Shown here in pieces: positions 55,052-63,572 of a stretch of 64,000 bases of DNA. Within the stretch, counting starts at the first letter, position 1; every line of letters starts with the position of its first letter. The stretch spans positions 1,426,001-1,490,000 of the forward strand of contig OY820613.1 of assembly GCA_963681975.1 (NCBI GenBank). Reading direction: 5' to 3'. The translations under genes and the position numbers were made by a program. Under the pieces are notes generated by a model. That model saw only the letters and a program-made list of their open reading frames with translations. It did not search any database and was not told the DNA's origin. This DNA comes from JANELJ01 sp024511395. GTDB lineage: Bacteria; Pseudomonadota; Gammaproteobacteria; GRL18.

Positions 55052-56549
55052 GTCCACCCTGAATAAAACATATAGCATTGATTTATAAAGAAATATTGCT
55101 TGATTATGGGTGTTAAATTTGCAGGTTTTTGGTAAAATAAGCCTTATTACCTTGCAAATTTCCATACCAAAATGAAGCCAAAGAAACAGCCAAAAATACC
55201 TCAGGAAGACCTGTTCAGGATGCGTCTTGAAAACATGCTGGACTTAAATCATGAGTTGATTAAGTTATCAAAACACATAAACTGGGAAAGTCTTGATAAA
55301 GAATGGGGAGCCCTGTTTATATCCACTAAAGGCGCTCCTGCTATACGCACTCGCCTGATTGCAGGATTGCATTACCTGAAACATCTGCATGATTTATCGG
55401 ATGAACAGGTCGTAAAAAGCTGGACAGAAAATCCGTACTGGCAATGTTTTTGTGGAGAAGAATACTTTCAGCATAAGATGCCTATACACCCTACGACCAT
55501 GACCAAATGGCGTAACCGGCTGGGTAAGTCAGGCAGTGAAAAATTACTGATTGAAACCATTAAGGCCGGACTAAAGAGTAAAACCATAAAGCCCGGCAGT
55601 TTAAAGAAAGTCACGGTAGATACTACCGTACAGGAAAAGAACATCGCTTTTCCAACCGATTCAAAGCTCCTGAACAAAGCCAGAGAAAACCTGGTTAAAC
55701 TGTCCAAAGAGCACGGTATTAAACTGCGCCAGAATTATAATCGGATTGGACCTCAATATGTATTAATGGCCAGTCGTTATGCTCATGCAAAACAGTTTAA
55801 ACGCATGAAGAAAATGAATAATAAACTGAAATCCCGTTTAGGTCGCGTTAAAAGGGATATTGAACGACAACTGCCCAATTATTCTGTTGATATTCAGTCA
55901 CTGTTTGAAGTGGTTCTGGAACAGGCACAGAAACTGATAGAGCAGGAGCAGCACAGTAAGAACAAGCTTTACAGTTTACACGCCCCGGAAGTCGAGTGTG
56001 TCAGTAAAGGCAAAGCTCATAAGCCTTATGAATTTGGGGTTAAAGCCAGTATCGCTGTGACCAACAAGGAAGGCTTTGTTATTGGGGCTCAAAGTTGTCC
56101 AGGAAATCCTTATGATGGACATACCTTGTTACCACAACTGGAGCAGATAAAACAGTTTACAGCAGTACAACCGGAACAGTGCTTTGTTGACCGGGGTTAT
56201 CGTGGACATGAAGTAAAAGACACGAAAGTTTTTATCTCAGGTCAGAAACGAGGCGTTACCCGAAGTATTAAAAAGGCATTAAAACGGCGCAGTGCGATTG
56301 AGCCTGAAATTGGTCATATGAAAAACGATGGCCGTTTAGACCGCTGCTATCTGAAAGGTGCAGTCGGTGATGCCATTAATGTGGTTATGGTAGCCGCTGG
56401 TCATAACTTAAGAAAGATCCTCAATAAGCTCCGGCTTTTGTGGCTCAAAATTATTTCCGGTTTGATGGGGTGTTTTATCAAACCGGAGCAATCTGCTGCT
56501 TTAAACCTGGCTTGAGGTCAGGCTTAAAACGGTATTATTCAGGTTGAAC
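55052..56549 (+). mobile_element. IS5-family element, copy 9 (full length)
   Basis: 1498 bp, ends GTCCACCCTGAATAA and TTATTCAGGTTGAAC. Exact target duplication TATTTG at 55046-55051 and 56550-56555. The G in this duplication shows that the element's terminal base is the G of GTCC. Nearly identical to copy 1, so one of them is a very recent product. Confidence 0.96.
55172..56515 (+). CDS. IS5-family transposase (copy 9, intact, 447 aa)
   Basis: The protein appears identical to that of copy 1. The only nucleotide differences I noticed are two synonymous ones near 56349 (TATCTG where copy 1 has TACCTC). Catalytic residues are intact. Confidence 0.95.
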   Translation: MKPKKQPKIPQEDLFRMRLENMLDLNHELIKLSKHINWESLDKEWGALFISTKGAPAIRTRLIAGLHYLKHLHDLSDEQVVKSWTENPYWQCFCGEEYFQHKMPIHPTTMTKWRNRLGKSGSEKLLIETIKAGLKSKTIKPGSLKKVTVDTTVQEKNIAFPTDSKLLNKARENLVKLSKEHGIKLRQNYNRIGPQYVLMASRYAHAKQFKRMKKMNNKLKSRLGRVKRDIERQLPNYSVDIQSLFEVVLEQAQKLIEQEQHSKNKLYSLHAPEVECVSKGKAHKPYEFGVKASIAVTNKEGFVIGAQSCPGNPYDGHTLLPQLEQIKQFTAVQPEQCFVDRGYRGHEVKDTKVFISGQKRGVTRSIKKALKRRSAIEPEIGHMKNDGRLDRCYLKGAVGDAINVVMVAAGHNLRKILNKLRLLWLKIISGLMGCFIKPEQSAALNLA

Positions 56550-56649
56550 TATTTGGCACGCCTGATTCAGCTTCTTTCAGAATGCCGATGATCTGGGATT
56601 CTGTAAATCTGGACTTCTTCATTGTAGGTTCTCCTCATTAATAATTTAA

Positions 56650-57666
56650 CCTGAGATCTGGATAAGAACCCAGTCATTTACCTAAATACAGAGAGTTTTC
56701 ATATCACTCTCATCTATTCTGATTGTCGGCTTGTCTTTTTTATGACAATAGGCAATCAGAGAACCAATAAGGTTCAACATAAAACCACTTACGCTTCTAT
56801 GACGTGAATGTTCAATCTGTGTAATATTTTTTAGCTGATCATTAACCGTTTCAATTATAAAACGTTTTTTCAGCATAATCTTATCCCACAATGCAATGGC
56901 ACGTGGTTTCATGTTTCGTCTGACATGGGTAATAAGCCCGACATCCTGTTCAAACAGTTCATCACTTAAAAGACTGGAGACATAGCCTTTGTCACCATAA
57001 AGCTTTCCATATAAGTCTTTGGCCATTTCAGGAACCGGTTTTCTGTCATCTACATTACCGGCCGTCAATTTAGTGCCCAGTATTTCACCTTTATGATTAA
57101 TGATCAGGTGAACTTTAAACCCATAGAACCACCCCATGGTCGATTTGCCTCGCTGAGCAACACCATCAAAGACTTTATGCCCAGGTATGCGAATGTTGTG
57201 GTATACTTTAATGCTGCTCGCATCAACAAAGGCAATTCCGGTGGGCTTTCCTTTGCAATGAGTAAAGTAAGCGCATAATGGCACCAGTACCGATGACATC
57301 ACTCACAGGAAACGGCTATAGCTCAATAAATTTGGAAACTCTTTCCTAAGATGTTGATGCACATGGCATAAATAATAACTCTTAAAATCTTTGTAATGTG
57401 ACTGATGAAAGTTAATCAGGATAGTCATCAGTTCACCGGGGCTCATTACACCTTGTCGTCTTCTCTTTTTATCACCGGATTCCAGCAGTGTTTTTTCCCA
57501 TTCAGGATAAAAGAACTGGTTGAAATCATCGATATTACAATACAATTCATCTATAGTAGTCACTTGCCTGTTCCTTGTTCAAATTCATTTGATTTGGTCA
57601 TTAAATGATCTGATCGAGAAACAGGCATTTAGTTCAATATTTTTTAGTTCTTATCCAGAATTCAGG
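56650..57666 (-). mobile_element. IS982-family element, copy 3 (complete)
   Basis: 1017 bp with termini as in copy 2. The left flank is the IS3-type remnant; the right flank lies 52 bp from the PilZ pseudogene. No clear target duplication (TTTAA against TTTAT next to the ends). Confidence 0.9.
56682..57563 (-). pseudogene. IS982 transposase, split by in-frame TGA (copy 3)
   Basis: Parts at 57303-57563 (86 aa) and 56682-57302 (206 aa) in one frame around the shared TGA. Close to copy 2. Private changes include KVYHNIRIPGHK and ETVNDQLKNI in the catalytic domain. Confidence 0.82.
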
Positions 57667-57718
57667 TTTATTTACATTGGAAAATTCTACTTATGAAAAG
57701 AATTATTTTTCGGGGGGA

Positions 57719-58236
57719 TTACCATGCGGCTACGGTAGCATCAATTTTATAACGTAGATGATTACCGGCAATAAAACGCTGGAAAAAAGAGCGGGTAGAC
57801 TCGGGTAGGTTTTTCTGAACCAAGCTGATATAGTTTTTTTCAGAGGTATGCTGAACATCCCGGATCAGGTATTCTATATTTTCAAAACTGGTAAACTCAT
57901 CTTCCCCGCCCAGCATGGTATTATGCCTGTCTCTGAACTTGTCAAAACTTAATCACACCGTTTTGCCCGGCATAATAAATGTTCGTGGCATGTAAATCTA
58001 CAGACCGCTGGCTGAAAGGTTCTTGCTTTTAACGGCAAAACTTTTACCCTCACATAAACCATGGTGATCTGCGTTACATAAAGCAGTCTAGGCTCGTGAC
58101 GGCGAACAAAATACCCTAGGGGGAAAATAGATGGGAGATAAGTGCCTGATGTATCAGGAAAATACTTGCGTATCTGTTTAAGATCGATTTCTGTATTATT
58201 AGCCAAAATTTTTATAATGTCGGGTAAACCCGGCAC
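57719..58236 (-). pseudogene. PilZ-domain (c-di-GMP receptor-like) protein, frameshifted
   Basis: Minus strand from GTG 58236: IIKILANNTEIDLKQIRKYF, YFVRRHEPRLLYVTQITMVY, then a frameshift near 58045, then EGKSFAVKSKNLSASGL, TAG, IYMPRTFIMPGKTV, TGA, LSFDKFRDRHNTMLGGEDEF and on to 57719. RHEPR fits RxxxR and NLSASG fits (D/N)xSxxG, the two c-di-GMP-binding motifs of PilZ. Three lesions make it non-functional. It lies downstream of the M16 peptidase and YciC-like genes on the same strand. Confidence 0.75.
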
Positions 58237-58261
58237 CTCGTATCAGGTGAAGAGGTGCTGA

Positions 58262-58704
58262 GAAAATTCAATACCTTAGGTCAATCATCACCAGATAAGG
58301 TACTAGGAACAGGCGGGTAAACAGCCAGATACCGGGTAGCACAAACAGCATTAAGCCGGCAAAAATCAATAGCGAGGTCATAACATTGGCCATAAATATA
58401 TAAGACCAGCGCAATAGTCCCTGCCACAGGCTGTTATAAATACCCGCTCCCTGCCCGGTAGCCAGACTGTAAATAAGTGCAATCAGCCCCGGTATAAATG
58501 GGCTTGATAATCAGGTTCAGAAACTGGGCAAAGGGTCGTACCGTTTCAGGATTAATATGCTCGGTATCCAGAGCACCGATAAACAGCGATGCTAAAAGCT
58601 GAGCCAGCAATTACCACCAGAATGGCAATGACCAGAGCAAAGCTCAGCAGGCGCAGTATATTATGCCGGAAAAAATAAAATGCCTGTTTTAATGTGACCG
58701 TCAT
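58262..58704 (-). pseudogene. YciC/UPF0259-like membrane protein, frameshifted
   Basis: ATG at 58704, 3 bp after the M16 peptidase stop, begins MTVTLKQAFYFFRHNILRLL, SFALVIAILVVIAGSAFS. A frameshift leads to GALDTEHINPETVRPFAQFL, and another to IPGLIALIYSLATGQGAGIY, NSLWQGLLRWSYIFMANVMT and LPGIWLFTRLFLVPYLVMID. Hydrophobic segments and the VLPGIW...R...P pattern resemble YciC-like proteins. It ends abruptly near 58262, so the 3' part is also missing. Confidence 0.65.
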
Positions 58705-58707
58705 GGT

Positions 58708-61695
58708 TTATCCAAGGTTGTAAATGTTAAGTCCCAGATCGGTACATTGCTGTTCATGCTCATGATTAGAAATAACCGCAATACTGGCTTCCCTGTTATG
58801 CAGATATTCACGAGCTACCCGGTTCAGATCATCTAGGCTGACGGCTAATACCTGCTGGCGGAAAGCCTGCCGCAGCTCTGCGGTACGACCAAACAGGTCG
58901 TTATGAAAAGCCTGACTGGCATCCCCGGCAGGAGAAGCGGGCTTATCAATACTGCCGATAACCCCAAGTATGGCTTCTTCCAGTGCCTGCCTGTCATGCT
59001 CTGTTTCAAGCAGCCAGTCAATAGAACAGTTAAAATCGTCTAGGGTATCGCTTAAACGCGGATCGCGATAGGAGAAAAATTTAAAACAGGCATTGGCTGA
59101 ATCCTGGTTAGCCCCACCACCATAGGCACCGCCCTGTTCACGGATAACCCGGTGCAGGAAACCATTACATAAAAAGCCGCCAAGTACCGTCAAAGGGGCT
59201 ACATCAGGATGGCCTACGGGTACGGTTTTATAGGCCTTAGCACAGAAATTAACCTGGGTGCTGGTTAACCAGGCCTGCTTAACATTTTCTTCAATTTTCG
59301 GCATATCCAGCAAATGCAGGTTGTCAGAAGCCTGGATGGTATTATCCTGCCAGAGTTTAATGAGATCCCGTTGGCAATGAGGGTATTCATGCTCTTCACA
59401 GATCAACAGAAACTGTGCCGGTGCCTGCTTTAGCTTTGTGTGAATGGCAGAGAGTTTTTTCATAAGCTCGCTAATTCTGGTGTCTCCTTCATCCTCCTGA
59501 AGTGCATTATCAAGCTGCTTGATGAATTCAATACTGCCCAGCCCCTTATTATTATGAGTCAGTCGTGCAGAAGGACTCATACCACTGCTGGCGGCCTGCA
59601 TGGCCAGTGAATGTCCACTGCCGGTAACACTGTGTTCCTTGCGCATACGCAACTGGGAAATCAGTTCTTTAATACGTGCCGGCTCGTCAAAGCGAATGTC
59701 CTCAAAAGTCAGTTTAAGTAGTTCAGACATTTCCGCATGGTTTCTAATCAGTGCTTTACCGGAAACAATATAAAAGCCTTTCACCTGCTGAGCGTCTTCA
59801 ACAATACCCCGAACCCGGTGATAAGCCTGAATACCGCCGGACACCTGAGACTGCCAGACCTGCATCTGCAGGTAATCTTTATCACCACAGCCCAGTTCAC
59901 CAAAACAGAAATTAAAAATGGGCAGATACTGATGCTCTTCCGTAGTGAAGTTCGGTAGATCCACAATTAACTGCTGATAAACCAGCCCATTGGTACCCTG
60001 GTTATAATGTGAAACTTTAAGAGTTTCAGTCCGGGCATCCAGACATTCGGGCACTTTGATTTTTTCAGGGACATCGCTGACAGTGACTTTAGGCAGGACT
60101 TCTTCAATATTATCTTCCTGCTGATTCTGTCTTTGGGCCAGTTTATCCGCCAGTTCAATAAGCTGTTGTTTTTCCTGCTTGCTTAGCTGGCTCTTAATAG
60201 CCTCCAGACGGGCTTTTTCAGCATCATTTCGACGCTGTTCCATTTGCAGATCAGGTTTAAAAGTCACTCTTACCCGGTGCGGATTATCCAGCAGCTGCTT
60301 TGTAACCAGCCGCTTAATGTATTCAGGATCCAAGGCTTTGGTTCTGAGTTTCTGCAGGGCTTTATCCAGGTTCATGTGTTCTATCACATCGCCCCGGTGG
60401 ATAGCAGTAGAAAGGCCGGATAAAATTAACTGCAGACCAAAAGGATAATAATCCCCGCCGATTTCACGCTGGTTAAGTTCCAGCTGGTGCAGTACGGCTT
60501 CAACCTGATCTGGATCTATGCCCTCCTGTGCAACTTTTTCAAGCACATCAAGAACCAGTTTTTCAAACGCCTGAGCATGTTCAGGAGAAGAACCTTCAAG
60601 ACCGCATAAAAAGCTCATCTCCCGGTTGGTATCTTCCAGACCGCATAGCGGTGAGGGAGACTGTCCCAGCTCAGTCGTTTCCAGAGCCTGGGTCAGAGGT
60701 GATGCAGAATTATCCAGTAACAGGCTGGATAAAAACTGGGCTTCCAGCTGTTCTTCCAGGTTAATACTGCGTCCCAGCAGCCAGGATAAAATAAGATGGG
60801 TTTTATTGGTGGTATCTTCTTCCGGATCCAATGGATAACTTTCTTCAATATTAAGCGGAGAAAAATAACGTTTTTCATCATTTACCGTGATAATCCTGTC
60901 CAGTTTTTCAAAACGGGAAAGTACCTTATGTTCAAATTTTTTCTGATGAGTACTGGCCGGAATATCACCAAAAGTCATAAAAATAGCATTACTGGGATGG
61001 TAATGAATACGATAGAATTCTTTTAATTGTTCATAAGAAAGATCTGGAATATCAGTGGGTTCCCCACCACTATTAAAGTGATAGGTTGTGGTGGGAAACA
61101 GGTATTTACTAACAGTCTGACATAGTGCGCTGACGGTGGAGGACATAGCCCCTTTCATTTCATTATAAACCACGCCTTTAAACTGCAGTTCGGTACTGGC
61201 ATCATCACGCTGTTCAAATTCCAGGCGGTGACCCTCCTGCCTGAAGTCCAGTTCATCCAGACGGGAAAAGAACACCGCATCAAGATAAACATCCATCAGA
61301 TTATTAAAATCTTTAGTGTTCTGGCTGGCAAAGGGATAGGCTGTCCAGTCGCTGCTGGTAAAGGCATTCATAAAAGTATTCAGTGAACGTCGGATCATCA
61401 TAAAAAACGGATCCCGTACCGGGTAATTTTCACTGCCGCATAAAGCAGTATGTTCCAGAATATGCGCCACACCTGTGGAATCGGTCGGTATAGTTCTCAG
61501 GGCTACCAGAAAAACATTTTCATTATTATCGGCGGCAATATGATAGTGTAAAGCACTGGTAGCAGGATGTTCATACTGTTCAATAACAATGTCCAGTGAC
61601 TCAATCCGTTCACTGCGGAGCCATTTAAAGGTTTTATAAGATTGGGGGGATTCACTGGAATGGGAAGATTCCTGAGTTTGTGCGACAGCAGACAT
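58708..61695 (-). CDS. M16C zinc metallopeptidase (presequence protease/PreP-like)
   Basis: A 995-residue single-chain insulinase-family enzyme with four homologous domains forming a peptide-degrading chamber. The inverted zinc motif HxxEH is HILEH at residues 78-82 (GVAHILEHTALCGSENYPVRDPF), with downstream FNNLMDVYLDAVF and the RQEGHRLEFE segment supplying the second Glu. The GGAYGGGANQD motif in the C-terminal half is conserved in PreP. No signal peptide is seen, so it is probably cytoplasmic. First gene of a minus-strand run with two broken genes behind it. Confidence 0.9.
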   Translation of the reverse strand: MSAVAQTQESSHSSESPQSYKTFKWLRSERIESLDIVIEQYEHPATSALHYHIAADNNENVFLVALRTIPTDSTGVAHILEHTALCGSENYPVRDPFFMMIRRSLNTFMNAFTSSDWTAYPFASQNTKDFNNLMDVYLDAVFFSRLDELDFRQEGHRLEFEQRDDASTELQFKGVVYNEMKGAMSSTVSALCQTVSKYLFPTTTYHFNSGGEPTDIPDLSYEQLKEFYRIHYHPSNAIFMTFGDIPASTHQKKFEHKVLSRFEKLDRIITVNDEKRYFSPLNIEESYPLDPEEDTTNKTHLILSWLLGRSINLEEQLEAQFLSSLLLDNSASPLTQALETTELGQSPSPLCGLEDTNREMSFLCGLEGSSPEHAQAFEKLVLDVLEKVAQEGIDPDQVEAVLHQLELNQREIGGDYYPFGLQLILSGLSTAIHRGDVIEHMNLDKALQKLRTKALDPEYIKRLVTKQLLDNPHRVRVTFKPDLQMEQRRNDAEKARLEAIKSQLSKQEKQQLIELADKLAQRQNQQEDNIEEVLPKVTVSDVPEKIKVPECLDARTETLKVSHYNQGTNGLVYQQLIVDLPNFTTEEHQYLPIFNFCFGELGCGDKDYLQMQVWQSQVSGGIQAYHRVRGIVEDAQQVKGFYIVSGKALIRNHAEMSELLKLTFEDIRFDEPARIKELISQLRMRKEHSVTGSGHSLAMQAASSGMSPSARLTHNNKGLGSIEFIKQLDNALQEDEGDTRISELMKKLSAIHTKLKQAPAQFLLICEEHEYPHCQRDLIKLWQDNTIQASDNLHLLDMPKIEENVKQAWLTSTQVNFCAKAYKTVPVGHPDVAPLTVLGGFLCNGFLHRVIREQGGAYGGGANQDSANACFKFFSYRDPRLSDTLDDFNCSIDWLLETEHDRQALEEAILGVIGSIDKPASPAGDASQAFHNDLFGRTAELRQAFRQQVLAVSLDDLNRVAREYLHNREASIAVISNHEHEQQCTDLGLNIYNLG

Positions 61696-61935
61696 CCAGA
61701 CTGGGCTCCTTGAGATTTATTATTAAATTAAGTTTTAATAGTTAACTATATAAAATGATAAAATGCATTTGAATTAAGCTGTATATTGTAACATTATCCA
61801 GCTATTACAAGATAATTTCCAAATTAAGGCTGTTTTTTTAAATATTACTTACCGAACTAAAGTTTAGAGTTTCAGCTCCCCCCAAAAGGAGAATCATTTA
61901 AAATTTATTGATTACCTCAGTTAACCGATAGTCCG

Positions 61936-62046
61936 TAACAGGAACCGTGTATTCCTTGCTGAAGCCGCCGTGAATCCATCCATGGAGGCTTTTCGACAGC
62001 CTCCATGCTGTCGAAACTTCATCAAGGGACACCCAGCCCCTGTTAC
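61936..62046. repeat. Rearranged palindrome in IS4-type copy C
   Basis: GTAACAGG near 61936 pairs with CCTGTTAC ending near 62046, with imperfect arms (CCTTGCTGAAGCC against CATCAAGGGACACCC). The centre has an extra hairpin: TTTCGACAG and CTGTCGAAA around CCTCCATG. It corresponds to the cleaner palindrome of copy A. Confidence 0.6.
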
Positions 62047-62171
62047 TCCGAGGTAAACAAAATAATTCAGTAAAAACAGGAGAAAAATGTAAAAAAAAGC
62101 AAAAAACAGTTGACAAAAATTCGGCAGCATTGCGGCCTTCAGTAAGAAAAAACAAACTTCTGGAGGCCGCA

Positions 62172-63263
62172 ATGCACACCAAAGGATACGGCAATATCCC
62201 CGGTGAACTGTTTTATTACATAACATTTTTAACCCGAGCGCTACCCCTTAGGAGCGCAAAAACCTTTATTGAGTTACTAATGGGCAGTTTATTAACTCAA
62301 TCGGGGTTTGTAACCAGTGCTATCTGGATACTGGACATGGCCAGGCAATGGCCCGGTTATTATAAATGGCTTGAAACCGGTCAGTGGTCTTATCTTAAAC
62401 TGATGAGATAGTGGACGGCTCTGCCATTGTTATTACGTTTAACACCACAGGCCGGTAACAGTGGTAAACTGGTGATTGCCCGAAGTCTTATCCGGGCATT
62501 GCTGGAACCGCTAAAAGATAAAGCGGTTACTGTATTGGTGGACAGTTGGTATATGCGCCGTTCTTTTATTGAACCGGTACAGGCTTATAATATGACGGTT
62601 ATAGGTCAGGTACGAATCGATACCGTATTATATAAACGACCCTGGTAAGGTAAAGGCCGGGGACGACCCGGAAAATATGTGACACGTTATACAAAAGAAG
62701 AAATTAAACGGCTGCCTTTAAATAAGGAAACCGTACACCTGTATGGACGTGAACAGCAGGTTAATTACCGAACAGCAGTGGCTAAAGCACGCTTTCTGAA
62801 TGGCCAGTCGGTATGCTTTGTCTGGTGTGAGTTTGAGGACTCTAAAGGGAAAAAAAGACCACGTCTATTACTGTCAACAGATATGCAGTTAAGTGGTCTG
62901 GATATTATTGTCGCTTATGAAAAGCGCTGGTCAATTGAGCCCTTGTTCAATCAGTTAAAAAATGCCTGGGGCATGAAACAGACATGGCAGAAAACCCGGA
63001 AGGTGTTACATCGATGGGTATACATTATTGCTCCGGGGTATATTATACCTCAATTGCGGGCTATTAAATGTCCGGACCCGGTATTGCGCGTAATTGATAA
63101 TACGCCCTGGCGAAAGAATGCACCCATTACTGCCGGAAGAATACGAATGGGATTGATAAGGTATTTTTCGCAGGTTAGGGTCAGGGACTGGTGGGATGGT
63201 AAGTCCCAAAAATTCCACCCACCGGATACGGATATTTTAAGGCGATTTGAAGATTTGTTATAA
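62172..63263 (+). pseudogene. IS4-type transposase (copy C, deleted and nonsense-mutated)
   Basis: ATG at 62172 (MHTKGYGNIPGELFYYITFL). After SYLKLMR a CAG has become TAG (62409-62411). About 198 bp containing the first catalytic Asp is missing, precisely between two ACGGCTCTG repeats seen in copy B. CAA to TAA follows YKRPW near 62646. The C-terminal part from 62679 is open, with YEKRWSIEPLFNQLKNAWG. Confidence 0.82.
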
Positions 63264-63357
63264 AAACAATTTCAAAACAGCTGGTTACAAACAAATTGTT
63301 AAAGAACGTATGAGCGAAACAGGATTCTCAAGGGTGAGCTATCGCTCTAAACTTTAG

Positions 63358-63572
63358 TTTCGTAACTATTCTGCCCAAATTCAGCCCAAAGTCATTTTTT
63401 TCTGGTAAAATCAATCAGATTATTTGATGTGATTTGAATTGCTTTGCTTCTTTTTTATTATTTTGACAAATATCAATTCTAAACCCATCTAAAATAAGCT
63501 ACCCTAACACGATTATAAATTTCTGGTCGCATTGGATAAGCCGATGCGTGAGTTAACTTTTGGAGAATGTAC
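63358..63572. other. sat upstream region
   Basis: 215 bp between the IS4 terminus and sat. TTGACA occurs near 63463 but no well-spaced -10 box is obvious (TAAAAT lies 21 bp away). GGAG at 63561-63564 is the likely ribosome binding site for the ATG at 63573. The IS terminus now sits where upstream promoter elements may have been. Confidence 0.4.

Larger units (their letters stand above)
54805..56622 (-). pseudogene. IS3-type orfA remnant, interrupted by IS5 copy 9
   Basis: On the minus strand ATG at 56622 begins MKKSRFTESQIIGILKEAES followed by GVP, then the IS5 target site. Beyond IS5 it resumes at 55051 with KYGGMDVSMMKRMKELEEEN and RRLKKMYAEERLKAEIIQEA, running on to 54805. The expected 20-residue segment between GVP and KYGG is absent even when IS5 is excised, so this orfA was already deleted before IS5 landed. 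No orfB catalytic domain remains. Confidence 0.78.
61857..63357 (+). mobile_element. IS4-type element, copy C (internal deletion)
   Basis: Both termini are present: CTAAAGTTTAGAG at 61857 and CTCTAAACTTTAG ending at 63357. 1501 bp, shorter than copy A because of a deletion in the transposase. No clear target duplication in the flanks. It is wedged between the M16 peptidase promoter region and sat. Confidence 0.85.
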
